A stretch of DNA of 64,000 bases, from NCBI GenBank assembly GCA_008081045.1, contig VMDC01000022.1, positions 79,895 through 143,894 of the forward strand, given 5' to 3'. This document shows positions 8,695 through 17,137 of this stretch, one piece after another. The stretch is from Gammaproteobacteria bacterium. Lineage in GTDB: Bacteria > Pseudomonadota > Gammaproteobacteria > Pseudomonadales > Pseudohongiellaceae. The notes below the pieces were generated by a model. The model was given only the letters and a program-made list of their open reading frames with translations. It ran no database searches and was not told the origin of the DNA. The stretch's first letter is position 1. Every line of letters begins with the position of its first letter. The position numbers were made by a program, and so were the translations under genes.

Positions 8695-9132
8695 ATGCGC
8701 CTCATGCGCTTTACCTATGCAAAATACTTACCGGATCCTGTCGGACTATCGGCACTGCTCATTTTTCTGCTGTTCAGTACCGCATGTATCGCAGCGGAAG
8801 GAACTGCCGACACAGCCGAAGAAACCCAGGCTGTTTTCTGGAATTTCGTCATAGCAGTCATCGTTCTGGCAACACTGATAGCGAGTGCCGCTCTCCCTGT
8901 CGCCGCATTGCGCCAATGGCCCGGGCGGTGGCGCTACCTCGCCATGTTCCCTCTGGCAACTTTAATGCTTCTGCTGGTCGTGATTGTTACGGCCCGCCTG
9001 GATGACCCGGGGTCCCACCGGTTGTGGCCATTCGAACTGTTCGCCTGGGCCATGGCGAACATGATTTACATGGTGATTGTCATGACCGCTAAGCGAAAAC
9101 TGGACAAGCACGACGCTGAAGAAACCTCCTGA
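8695..9132 (+). CDS. Small conserved-looking membrane protein of unknown function
   Basis: 145 residues. A hydrophobic N-terminal stretch (GLSALLIFLLFSTACIAA) looks like a signal peptide or first membrane segment. It is followed by three hydrophobic segments (about residues 45-70, 85-105 and 115-130) and a charged tail KRKLDKHDAEE. I recognise no family. It is divergent from ppc (85 bp apart) and convergent with glpE. No strong ribosome site precedes the ATG at 8695, and a second in-frame ATG lies three codons later. It is likely a real gene because the whole length has membrane-protein character and no larger frame competes. Confidence 0.6.
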   Translation: MRLMRFTYAKYLPDPVGLSALLIFLLFSTACIAAEGTADTAEETQAVFWNFVIAVIVLATLIASAALPVAALRQWPGRWRYLAMFPLATLMLLLVVIVTARLDDPGSHRLWPFELFAWAMANMIYMVIVMTAKRKLDKHDAEETS

Positions 9133-9174
9133 GCTCAGATTTCGCCAGGGTCTAATTCTGCCGGCCTAACACGG

Positions 9175-9486
9175 TTATTCGCCACCTGAGCGCTGCCACG
9201 CTTCAAATCCGCCGTCCAGACTGTAGGTCTCAGTAAACCCGCGGCTGGACAAATAAGCTGAAGCACTTTGGCTAGATATCCCGTGGTAGCACATCACAAT
9301 CAGGGCGGTATCAGAATCGGTTTCTTTTATGAATTGCTCCAGGTTTTGCTCAGACAGATGTGTACTGCCGGGAATATGCGCCGCACCATACGAGTGCGAA
9401 TCGCGGATATCGACTAACAGTACATCCACTCTGGCTCTCAACATTTCTCTCGCTTGATCAGTCGAGATGCGGTTTACGTTCATCAT
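9175..9486 (-). CDS. glpE: Thiosulfate sulfurtransferase GlpE (single-domain rhodanese)
   Basis: Single rhodanese domain of 103 residues (E. coli GlpE 108). It transfers sulfane sulfur from thiosulfate to cyanide or thiol acceptors such as thioredoxin. The active-site loop MCYHGISS carries the catalytic Cys and matches the GlpE loop. LLVDIRDSHSYGAAHIPGS and the C-terminal LDGGFEAWQ are typical of the fold. Two successive ATG codons start the frame at 9486/9483. It stands alone, without glpG or glpR, and convergent with the upstream membrane-protein gene. Confidence 0.93.
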   Translation of the reverse strand: MMNVNRISTDQAREMLRARVDVLLVDIRDSHSYGAAHIPGSTHLSEQNLEQFIKETDSDTALIVMCYHGISSQSASAYLSSRGFTETYSLDGGFEAWQRSGGE

Positions 9487-9706
9487 GCTGCTACTTCCGG
9501 ACCGTTTATAACTCAGTTTTCATCAGCACAATCATAGCGTAAAGAAAACACGCAGAGCGACTGACTTGGCCTTAACGACAAGACAGGCTTTCTGCCGCCC
9601 ATGTGCACAGCCTTCTGAGGAGACACCTTGCGACTGCCATATTGTCTTGTGCTCATTAGGCGTCAAAGAACGAAGAATTCTGGTTCCTTCTGCCCTAGCG
9701 GATTAT

Positions 9707-11134
9707 TCAAAGCAGGACAGCTCCCGCCAGAAAGAAACAGACGGTCGCCACGCCAGCAGAAACCAGCGCATAAGGTAATTGCGTGCGGACGTGATCAATG
9801 TGATCGGTTGCCGCTGCCATTGAGGATACGACAGTGGTGTCACTGATTGGAGAAGCGTGGTCACCAAAAACCGAGCCGGACAGCACCGCCGCCAGGAATA
9901 GCGACGGTGACAAACTGAGCGAAAGCGCAATTTCCATCGACAATGGGATCATAATTGCGAACGTTCCCCAACTTGACCCAATCGAAAAGGCGATAAAGCT
10001 GCTGATCAGAAAAAGCAGAGGCAGCATGACTATTTGAGGGACAGTTTCTCCGGCTATCTGTGCCACATAGCTGCCGGTTTGGAGCAAGTTCGCCACATCA
10101 CCCAGCGCCAGCGCGAAGAGCAAAATCATGGAGACCGGGAGAAACGCCCCTGCTCCCTGCAGAAAACTGCTCATCAGCTCTTCCAACCGGGCTCGCCTAG
10201 TATACAAGACTTCAATCCATACTACTGCCAGAGCAGACAAGACGGCCCACAGTACCGAAGTGGATCCAGAGCCCGCACTGATGTCCCCTTCACCAGTGAC
10301 ATACAAAAAAAGCGGCATGGAGAGAACCATTACTGCGATAGGTACGATCATTGTGCTTGCTCTGGGTTGCGATCGGGCTTGCGAACCGGATTGCTCATCG
10401 GGCTCCGAAACAGCTGAATCAACCATCGGTGCCGCATCAGGCCACAACACAGCGCCTTGCTCCGTTCGCGACTGAGCGGCTTTCATTGGGCCGATGTGTA
10501 TGCCCCGCCAGATAACCAGTGCCGAGATGCCCAGCACCGCCAGTGGGTAAAAATTAAGAAGGATGGATGAGAGAAAAACGTCAATAGGATTTTCTATATT
10601 GGAAGAGTCGAGCAAACTCAGGATCACCGCTCCCCAGGCATTGAGAGGTATCAGTACGCAAACGGGCGCGGAAGTCGAATCAATAATATAAGCCAGTTTT
10701 TCCCGCGCGATCTGATAGCGATCAAATAGCGGTCTGGCTATCGAACCAGCGACAAGCAGTGTTATGTTGGATTCGATAAAGATGACCAGACCGGTGCCGT
10801 ACGCCAGCCATTTCGCGTTCTGGGGATTATTGACCCAACTCCTCGATTCCAGCAGGCGTATAAAGCCCCTCACTCCGCCAAACCGTTCGATGGAGGCAAT
10901 CAAACCGCCAATGACCAGTGTAAATACCAGTACCCGTGTATCACCGGCATCAGAAAAAACATGAATCACACCATCAATGGCCAGTGCGAGTCCGGCTAGG
11001 GGGTTGACTGACTGAAGCAGACAATAACCCACCCAGATACCGATGCTTAATGAGATGACGACCTGCTTCGTGGCAATGGCAAGCACGATCGCAAGAAGCG
11101 GCGGTAATAATGAGGTCCAGTTAGGCTCGTACAT
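9707..11134 (-). CDS. NhaC-family Na+/H+ antiporter-like transporter
   Basis: 475-residue integral membrane protein with about 10-12 hydrophobic segments, in the Na_H_antiporter family (PF03553). Recognisable blocks are NWTSLLPPLLAIVLAIATKQVVISLSIGI at the N-terminus, a conserved FIESN inside a membrane segment, DSTSAPVCVLIPLNAWG, IGSSWGTFAIMIPLS, and GSVFGDHASPISDTTVVSSMAAATDHIDHV. The last is the hallmark of NhaC-like proteins. A cytoplasmic loop around residues 225-260 is hydrophilic. Some members move amino acids rather than Na+, so the cargo is not certain. 220 bp without a gene separate it from glpE. Confidence 0.88.
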   Translation of the reverse strand: MYEPNWTSLLPPLLAIVLAIATKQVVISLSIGIWVGYCLLQSVNPLAGLALAIDGVIHVFSDAGDTRVLVFTLVIGGLIASIERFGGVRGFIRLLESRSWVNNPQNAKWLAYGTGLVIFIESNITLLVAGSIARPLFDRYQIAREKLAYIIDSTSAPVCVLIPLNAWGAVILSLLDSSNIENPIDVFLSSILLNFYPLAVLGISALVIWRGIHIGPMKAAQSRTEQGAVLWPDAAPMVDSAVSEPDEQSGSQARSQPRASTMIVPIAVMVLSMPLFLYVTGEGDISAGSGSTSVLWAVLSALAVVWIEVLYTRRARLEELMSSFLQGAGAFLPVSMILLFALALGDVANLLQTGSYVAQIAGETVPQIVMLPLLFLISSFIAFSIGSSWGTFAIMIPLSMEIALSLSLSPSLFLAAVLSGSVFGDHASPISDTTVVSSMAAATDHIDHVRTQLPYALVSAGVATVCFFLAGAVLL

Positions 11135-11368
11135 GGTTGGTCCAGTGGTTTTTGCCTGATATTAAGCCGAGTATAGGCAATTCAGTGAATTACCGACACA
11201 GTACGTAGGCCTTCTGAACGCAAAATCAGGAATTTGACTGTGAGACGAAATAATTAGAGTCAAAAGCCGATTTATGGTACATAAATGCCATCCACGATTG
11301 TGTTCCGCATTCTCATCGTCGGTGACCGTGCTATTGTCAGGCTCATGCAACCTCCGGAGGGTGAACTT

Positions 11369-12154
11369 ATGGATCGACGCAAGTTTCTGAGTAACATGAG
11401 TGCAGCGGCGGCTGCCTCAATCGCCGGTGCGACCACGCTCTCAGCCAAGGCTGACGCACTTGAAGAAGCTATGAGTGACGAGCTTGACAAGCGTATCGCC
11501 ACGCCCTGGATGTGCAGCATCGATCCCACGCCGGAGCCGATTCCCGGAGACAACAGGCCCTGGTATCAGCACAATGATCCTCGGCTGCCGCAAATGCCCG
11601 CGGAACCGACCCTTCGCGATTTTTTCAAACTGAGATTCGCACCGGCGAATCATGTTTTACAAAGCGCCCGCTACGCGCGAGAAAATGGCATGGATGAAAA
11701 GGTCGTCCTGGCCTGCCTGCTGCACGACATCTGTGTCTCCAATCTGATCCGTACGGACCATGGTTACTGGTGCGCCCAGATGGTTCGGCCTTATGTCGAT
11801 GAAGAGATCGCCTGGGCGATTGAAGCGCATCAGTCACTTCGCTTTTTCCCCGACGAGTCGGTGGGTTATGAATACCCCGAAGCGTACATCCGTTACTTCG
11901 GCGCGGACTACAAGGTCGAGCCTTATATTGAAGAAGCCTACCAGAAGGCCAAAAACCACCGATGGTATATGACCGGGCGACTCATCACCCTGAATGATCT
12001 TTATTCGTTCGAGGAAGGTGTGGAAGTCGACATTGATGACTTCGAAGACATCATTGGGCGGCACTGGCGCCATCCTAAAGGCGGCCTAGGTTTTGATGGC
12101 AGCCCTGTCGCCCATATGTGGCGCTCTATCATCTGGCCTAACAATTTTCTCTAG
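11369..12154 (+). CDS. Tat-signal HD-domain metalloprotein, possible di-metal oxygenase or hydrolase
   Basis: The frame is open from 11285, but the ATG at 11369 is preceded by GGAGG at 8 bp and opens a 261-residue protein with a twin-arginine signal (MDRRKFLSNM, then an Ala-rich segment ending near residue 27). Export to the periplasm in folded form is therefore expected. Candidate ligands are His95, His119-Asp120 (the HD motif in LLHDI), His131, His154 and Asp210. The order H..HD..H..H..D is that of HD-domain di-iron enzymes such as PhnZ and myo-inositol oxygenase; the Tyr/Glu pair that PhnZ uses is not evident. It could instead be a phosphohydrolase. It stands alone, with a terminator behind it at 12200. 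Confidence 0.75.
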   Translation: MDRRKFLSNMSAAAAASIAGATTLSAKADALEEAMSDELDKRIATPWMCSIDPTPEPIPGDNRPWYQHNDPRLPQMPAEPTLRDFFKLRFAPANHVLQSARYARENGMDEKVVLACLLHDICVSNLIRTDHGYWCAQMVRPYVDEEIAWAIEAHQSLRFFPDESVGYEYPEAYIRYFGADYKVEPYIEEAYQKAKNHRWYMTGRLITLNDLYSFEEGVEVDIDDFEDIIGRHWRHPKGGLGFDGSPVAHMWRSIIWPNNFL

Positions 12155-12199
12155 AGCACTGACAGCAGCGCCTGTTTAAGTCTCGTCCGATCTTTCTTT

Positions 12200-12233
12200 G
12201 GGTTGGGAGACATTATTTGTCCCCAACCCTTTA
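12200..12233 (+). terminator. Rho-independent terminator-like hairpin after the HD-domain gene
   Basis: GGGTTGGG pairs with CCCAACCC (12200-12207 with 12222-12229), and an inner GACA/TGTC can extend the stem. TTTAACTT follows. The U tract is short, so efficiency is uncertain. It lies 46 bp after the stop of the HD-domain gene and before htpX. Confidence 0.6.
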
Positions 12234-12289
12234 ACTTCACTCAAAACAGCACCATATAGACCGTATAAAGCACCTATTTGGGGGTTACA

Positions 12290-13144
12290 ATGAAACGTGC
12301 CTTGCTGTTCGTCGCGACAAATCTTGCAGTCATGCTCATTCTCAGCATTGTGCTGAGTATCCTCATGCCGGTTCTTGGCCTGAGCAGCTCCTCTAACGCG
12401 GGCTTACTGCTGTTTTCTGCCGTGTTTGGCATGGGTGGATCCTTTATCTCGCTGCTGATGTCAAAGGCTGTCGCCAAACGCAGCGTCGGAGCTTATGTAA
12501 TCGAGCGCCCGCGAAACAATCAGGAGAGTTGGCTGGTCAGCACCGTCCAAGCGCAGGCCGAACGTGCAGGTATTGGAATGCCCGAAGTGGCTATCTACGA
12601 CAGTCCAGAAATAAACGCCTTTGCCACCGGTGCCAACCGGAACAACGCGCTGGTTGCAGTGAGTACCGGCTTACTGAGACAGCTGTCTGCTGACGAAGCG
12701 GAAGCCGTACTGGGTCATGAGGTCAGCCACGTTGCCAATGGTGACATGGTGACCCTGAGTCTGATGCAGGGCGTTCTGAATACCTTTGTCTTTTTCTTTG
12801 CCAGACTTGTCGCCCAAATGATGAATCGCGGCAATAACAACGCATTTGTCTATTTCACAACCGTTATGATCTTCCAGGCCGTCTTCGGAGTGTTGGCCAG
12901 TATCATCGTGATGGGATTTTCCCGCTACCGTGAATATCGGGCAGATGCTGGCGGCGCGAATCTTGCGGGTCGAGAAAAAATGATCGCGGCTTTGCAGAAA
13001 TTACAGGCCGGCCACGGCGAAAGTCAGCTGGAGGGGCAACTGACTGCTTTCGGCATTTCAGGAAAGAGAGCGGCGGCAGAATTATTCATGAGTCACCCTC
13101 CTCTCGAGAAGCGTATCGCCGCTTTGCAGAACCCTGACCGCTGA
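12290..13144 (+). CDS. htpX: Membrane zinc protease HtpX
   Basis: M48-family metallopeptidase of the inner membrane, involved in quality control of membrane proteins alongside FtsH. The N-terminus has two membrane segments (residues about 3-25 and 35-55). The zinc site HEVSH lies in [15 protein letters not shown], and the third ligand Glu is in [11 protein letters not shown]. The 284-residue length fits (E. coli 293). A TTG 12 bases upstream extends the frame, but the ATG at 12290 directly precedes the canonical MKRALLF start. The gene for a small lipoprotein follows after 9 bp, suggesting one transcript. I could not confirm a heat-shock promoter upstream. Confidence 0.96.
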   Translation: MKRALLFVATNLAVMLILSIVLSILMPVLGLSSSSNAGLLLFSAVFGMGGSFISLLMSKAVAKRSVGAYVIERPRNNQESWLVSTVQAQAERAGIGMPEVAIYDSPEINAFATGANRNNALVAVSTGLLRQLSADEAEAVLGHEVSHVANGDMVTLSLMQGVLNTFVFFFARLVAQMMNRGNNNAFVYFTTVMIFQAVFGVLASIIVMGFSRYREYRADAGGANLAGREKMIAALQKLQAGHGESQLEGQLTAFGISGKRAAAELFMSHPPLEKRIAALQNPDR

Positions 13145-13153
13145 GGAGTTGAT

Positions 13154-13552
13154 TTGGCGTCTACCACCCCTTCCTATTACCGGCTCGGCTCATTGCGCTT
13201 TTTGAGAGGCTACGCGCTGAACAATAACGAAAAGCGAGCGCATTCAATTCAGCGAGGCTTTCAAGACATTCTGCGGGCTCCCCTTTTGATCCTGATACTG
13301 CTTCTGACTTCCTGTGTCGAGGATTCCGCATCTGTGTCAGCGCCGGATATCCCGGAACCCGACCCTCTCGCGCGGGACTCTTTTGTTATGCGAAACCCAG
13401 AAATCCGAGAAGACCTGCTACAACAACTGGGGATTCATGGCATTGAGTACTGGATCAACAGCAACGGGTCAATTGGCTTCTATGTTCGCGACACCAAAGA
13501 GGTGGATCGTTTGGCAAACGAAGCCATTGGCGTTTACATTTCACTCCAGTGA
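13154..13552 (+). CDS. Predicted small lipoprotein, unknown function
   Basis: 132 residues if started at the TTG at 13154. A hydrophobic stretch ending in LLILILLLTSC forms a lipobox-like site (LTSC) at about residue 54. A real start nearer that segment, for example at a downstream TTG, is likely. The mature part has the acidic, Pro-rich segment typical of outer-membrane lipoproteins (SVSAPDIPEPDP) and then a small folded domain of about 65 residues with no family I recognise. It follows htpX by 9 bp and probably shares its transcript. The start is unsure; coding status is fairly likely. Confidence 0.5.
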   Translation: MASTTPSYYRLGSLRFLRGYALNNNEKRAHSIQRGFQDILRAPLLILILLLTSCVEDSASVSAPDIPEPDPLARDSFVMRNPEIREDLLQQLGIHGIEYWINSNGSIGFYVRDTKEVDRLANEAIGVYISLQ

Positions 13553-13787
13553 GGCGCGCTTCGCAATTATTCAGCGCGTGATGAGTAACGCCTGAAGCCG
13601 AACGCCGAGCACTGAACATGCTGCCTTGACGGTATCTCTGACAGATACCTGTCAACAGCCGCCCCGCTACAATCAAAGCGAACTAAGGGATTACGCCCGA
13701 TCTACCCGCTGAATGGCACAAAATCTATATTGACACAGCAAGCCGCCGCGGCGATCAATCAGAAGGTAACGTACAGAACAGGAAAGA

Positions 13788-13874
13788 TGGTGCCCAGAGC
13801 CGGAATCGAACCGGCACGGCATTTCTGCCGAGGGATTTTAAGTCCCTTGTGTCTACCAATTTCACCACCTGGGC
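13788..13874 (-). tRNA. tRNA-Leu (anticodon UAA)
   Basis: 87 nt including an encoded CCA. The acceptor stem GCCCAGG pairs with the 3' strand ending CTGGGCA-CCA. The D-loop has TTGGTAGACAC, the anticodon stem-loop reads GGGACTTAAAATCCC (anticodon UAA), there is a long class II variable arm (CGGCAGAAATGCCG), and the T-arm is CCGGTTCGATTCCGG. It is third in the Gly-Cys-Leu order downstream of pgsA. Confidence 0.97.
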
Positions 13875-13894
13875 GGAGTCCTGGAGCCAGAAAA

Positions 13895-13968
13895 TGGAGG
13901 CTGGAGTCGGAATCGAACCGGCGTACACGGAGTTGCAGTCCGCTGCATAACCACTCTGCCATCCAGCC
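13895..13968 (-). tRNA. tRNA-Cys (anticodon GCA)
   Basis: 74 nt with an encoded CCA. The acceptor stem starts GGCTGGA, the anticodon loop is ACTGCAACT (GCA), and the T-arm is CCGGTTCGATTCCGA. 20 bp separate it from tRNA-Leu, so the two are probably cut from one precursor. Confidence 0.97.
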
Positions 13969-14282
13969 AATATTCAGGCTTGTCTAAGAGCCCCTTTGTG
14001 GAAACGGTATCCTGATGTGTTCAGGAGCGGGTAACGCGAGATCAGTCCTTACTCACGCTTTACCGGCGGCAAGCCCGGATCCTTGAATACTGCCCCCAAA
14101 AGAGCGCGGATTATACCTGAGATTACTCGGCGCAGCATAGGTTTAGTCATAAACACGAAAATAACGACTGGCGATAGATCGGTGATTCCCGATCACTGCC
14201 AGTGAAGTGAGAACATGAGGAGCACCAAGCACGCTGCCCCGTTCCGAGGGCGCTCAAAAGCCGGATGGGACAATCAAGGATT
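13969..14282. other. Spacer between tRNA-Cys and tRNA-Gly
   Basis: 314 bp with no gene. On the minus strand it carries a perfect -10 box TATAAT (revcomp of 14110-14115) followed at once by a GC-rich CCGCGC. That is the discriminator pattern of stringently controlled stable-RNA promoters. The -35 is weak. Nothing else was recognised. Confidence 0.5.
14110..14138 (-). promoter_or_regulatory. Candidate promoter for tRNA-Cys/tRNA-Leu
   Basis: Minus-strand -10 TATAAT at 14110-14115, with the GC-rich discriminator CCGCGC after it and only a weak -35 (ATGCTG at 17 bp). It lies about 140 bp upstream of tRNA-Cys. The -10 is convincing; the whole promoter less so. Confidence 0.35.
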
Positions 14283-14358
<76 letters not shown>

Positions 14359-14439
14359 TTGGAAGGCTGGTCTTCGGTGCATTCCGGCCTGACAGGCCAT
14401 GGGCTTGCAAACAATGGCAGATGCCCCGAAGAGCCGCAT

Positions 14440-14467
14440 ATTCTAATGCGCTCGCCTTTGGAGTCAA
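14440..14467 (-). promoter_or_regulatory. Sigma-70 promoter of tRNA-Gly
   Basis: On the minus strand, -35 TTGACT (14462-14467) and -10 TAGAAT (14440-14445) are 16 bp apart. A G/C-rich ATGCGGC follows the -10, as expected for stable-RNA promoters. It lies about 80 bp upstream of tRNA-Gly, between pgsA and the tRNA. Confidence 0.6.
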
Positions 14468-14526
14468 GCCTTTAGTTCACATGCAGAGCATTTCCAATCC
14501 GCAGGCTGCTGCCTCGGGCAGTGACG

Positions 14527-15072
14527 TTAACTGCCTGACAGTGACGGCATCGCGGCCTTGAAATACAGATAAGCCGAATACAGACCGAGCAGCGCCGCGA
14601 GGTAGATCATGCCCAGGCCCAGCCAGATTAGGTAGTCGGGAGAAGATTCCGTGACAAGTATCAGCACAATAATTGCCAGCATCTGTACCGTGGTTTTGAG
14701 TTTTCCTGAATAGGCAACAGCGACGACATCACGCTTCCCTCTTGCTGCCATCCACTCTCTTAACGCAGAAATAGCGATTTCTCTCGACACGATGAGAATC
14801 GCCGGAAGGAGCAGAACTGGTAATTGCGTTGACAGCATGATCAGAACCGCTGAAACCAGCAGCTTGTCGGCCACCGGATCGAGGAATGCCCCAAGATCTG
14901 TTGCAATATCCAGCCGTCTGGCGAGGTAGCCATCAAGCCAGTCGCTCAGGCTGGCCAGTGTAAACAGCGCTGCTGCAGCAACATTTGAAAACACCCAGTC
15001 AGAATAGTAGCTCCCGACAACCATCGGGATCAGCAGTAACCGAAAACTGGTAATGGCATTTGCCAGGTTCAT
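14527..15072 (-). CDS. pgsA: CDP-diacylglycerol--glycerol-3-phosphate 3-phosphatidyltransferase PgsA
   Basis: Makes phosphatidylglycerol phosphate, the committed step to phosphatidylglycerol and cardiolipin, in the inner membrane. The CDP-alcohol phosphotransferase motif D-x2-D-G-x2-A-R-x8-G-x3-D-x3-D is present as SDWLDGYLARRLDIATDLGAFLDPVADK, read across residues about 42-69. It has 181 residues (E. coli 182) and about five membrane segments. It lies 85 bp downstream of uvrC, the usual gammaproteobacterial order, with tRNA genes beyond. Confidence 0.97.
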   Translation of the reverse strand: MNLANAITSFRLLLIPMVVGSYYSDWVFSNVAAAALFTLASLSDWLDGYLARRLDIATDLGAFLDPVADKLLVSAVLIMLSTQLPVLLLPAILIVSREIAISALREWMAARGKRDVVAVAYSGKLKTTVQMLAIIVLILVTESSPDYLIWLGLGMIYLAALLGLYSAYLYFKAAMPSLSGS

Positions 15073-15157
15073 GCTTCATCCTGAACGAAAAGATAATCAG
15101 GCCCAGCGGCTGGCGCTCATGTTAACCGGTTTTCCGCCATAACAGGAAAAATTCAGC

Positions 15158-17008
15158 TTAATCGATATTGTGCAGTTCCGCATAAATAATCTCGGCCAGC
15201 TTCTTGCTGATCCCGTCAACTTTGCCGATTGCATCTTGGGACGCTTTCATAATCGCCTGCTGTCCGCCGAAGTGCGTTAATAATTCCCGCCTTCTTTTCG
15301 GACCTAAACCGGGGATATTCTCTAAATTCGACACCCTGCGGGCCTTGCTTCGGCGCTGGCGATGCCCGGTAATCGCAAATCGATGCGCTTCATCTCTGAT
15401 TTGCTGTAACAGATGCAGCCCGGGAGAATCAGTCTTCATGGCAATCTCCCGATAGCCATTTTCTGAAGACAGAAAAAGAGTTTCCTGGCCCGCCCGGCGA
15501 CTGATCCCCTTCGCGATACCCACCAGCACAATCTCTGGCAACTGGTGTTTTTCGAGGATTTCCTTAGCCTGGGTCAGTTGTCCTTTGCCACCGTCGATGA
15601 GTAACACACCAGGTATTTTGCCTTCCCCTTTGCTCAGTCGGGTAAAGCGACGATCGAGTACTTGCTCCATCGCTGCATAATCATCTCCCGGTGTGATGCC
15701 GGCGACATTGAAACGTCGGTAGTCGCTCTTGACTGGACCACCCTGATCAAACACAACACAGGAGCCGACGGTGCCCTCACCTCCGGTGTGACTGATGTCG
15801 AAACATTCAATGCGCTCGGGTGTGAACTCGAGCGACAGGTTGGCTTGCAGGCTGGTAAAGCGATTCAGCATCGACTGCTTACTGGCAAGCTTGCTCTGCA
15901 GGGTCTCTTGCGCATTGGTGCGGGCCAGCTCAAGCCATTTGGCACGATGGCCGCGGACCCGCTCACCGAGCCGAATTTTTTTATCCGCGACAAAACTGAG
16001 GGCTGTTTGCAGTTGCTCGCTGTCGGAAAGAGGTTCGGAAACGATGAGCTCAGGCGGTATGTTTGCCGCCTTGTCATCAGCCAGATACACCTGCGCGATA
16101 AACGCGGAAAGCACCTCACCCGGCTCGGAAGCGAGTCGCAGACGGGGAAAGAAGCCCTTGCTGCCTATAATACGTCCGTTACGCACGTAGATAACATGTA
16201 CGACAAAATTCGAGCCCGAAATCGCAGCTGCGAGCACATCGGCGTCGCCGCCCTGATTAGAGACGTATTGCTGCTCCTGAATCCGCCGCAAATCAGATAT
16301 CTGGTCCCGCACTGTCGCCGCTTTTTCAAACTCCATCTTCTCTGCGGCCTGCTCCATGCTCGACGTCAGTTTTTTAGTCAGCGCACTGCTTTTTCCTTGC
16401 AGGAACATGACAGAGTATTCAACATCCTGCGCATACTGTTCCGGAGAAATCAGATTGACACAGGGGCCGGTACAGCGATCGATCTGATACTGCAAGCAGG
16501 GCCTCGAACGATTTTTAAAATAGCTGTCATTGCATTGCCTGACCCTGAACACTTTCTGCAGGAGCTGGAGGGTCTCTCTCGTCGCGTTTGCGCTGGGATA
16601 GGGTCCGAAAAAGCGCCCTTTTCGGCGGCGACTGCCCCGATAGAAGCTCAGCCTCGGGTACTCACTGTCTTCGGAAAGCAGAATATAGGGGTAAGACTTA
16701 TCGTCCCTCAGTTGAATATTGTAGGGCGGCTTGAGTGATTTGATCAGGTTTTGTTCGAGTAACAGCGCTTCGGTTTCACCGCGGGTCACGGTCACCCGGA
16801 TGTCATGAATCTTATTGACCATCGCCAGGGTTTTACTGGTCAATCCAGAAGCCCTGAAATAACTGCTTACCCGGCTCTTCAAATGTCGCGCTTTGCCCAC
16901 ATACAAGACCTCCCCTTCGTGGTCGATCATCTGATAGACACCGGGCCTTGACGTCAAATTGGCAAGGAAACTTTTGTGGTCGAAAGGTTCGTGGGGCGTG
17001 TCAGTCAT
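15158..17008 (-). CDS. uvrC: Excinuclease ABC subunit C
   Basis: Makes both incisions in nucleotide excision repair after UvrAB damage recognition. The N-terminal GIY-YIG nuclease domain (residues about 17-95) starts RPGVYQMIDHEGEVLYVGKA. A UVR domain (about 205-240) binds UvrB. The RNase H-like second nuclease domain includes ECFDISHTGGEGTVGSCVVF and LLIDGGKGQL. A C-terminal helix-hairpin-helix pair contains NIPGLGPKRRRELL. Length 616 (E. coli 610). I saw no SOS box just upstream. The frame of 358 codons on the opposite strand is only its shadow. Confidence 0.98.
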   Translation of the reverse strand: MTDTPHEPFDHKSFLANLTSRPGVYQMIDHEGEVLYVGKARHLKSRVSSYFRASGLTSKTLAMVNKIHDIRVTVTRGETEALLLEQNLIKSLKPPYNIQLRDDKSYPYILLSEDSEYPRLSFYRGSRRRKGRFFGPYPSANATRETLQLLQKVFRVRQCNDSYFKNRSRPCLQYQIDRCTGPCVNLISPEQYAQDVEYSVMFLQGKSSALTKKLTSSMEQAAEKMEFEKAATVRDQISDLRRIQEQQYVSNQGGDADVLAAAISGSNFVVHVIYVRNGRIIGSKGFFPRLRLASEPGEVLSAFIAQVYLADDKAANIPPELIVSEPLSDSEQLQTALSFVADKKIRLGERVRGHRAKWLELARTNAQETLQSKLASKQSMLNRFTSLQANLSLEFTPERIECFDISHTGGEGTVGSCVVFDQGGPVKSDYRRFNVAGITPGDDYAAMEQVLDRRFTRLSKGEGKIPGVLLIDGGKGQLTQAKEILEKHQLPEIVLVGIAKGISRRAGQETLFLSSENGYREIAMKTDSPGLHLLQQIRDEAHRFAITGHRQRRSKARRVSNLENIPGLGPKRRRELLTHFGGQQAIMKASQDAIGKVDGISKKLAEIIYAELHNID

Positions 17009-17137
17009 AAGAGTCGGCTGGATGGGTCAGCTCGAAAGCCGGACGGATTCAGAACGTGAGCAAAAGCATCCGACGGGAATCGGCGGTGATGCCATGGACA
17101 GGTGAAACGCTCGAAAGTGCCGGCTTAATCATAATGC

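Noticed and set aside
15662..16738. 358-codon plus-strand frame
   Set aside because: Antisense shadow of uvrC, whose protein motifs are intact.
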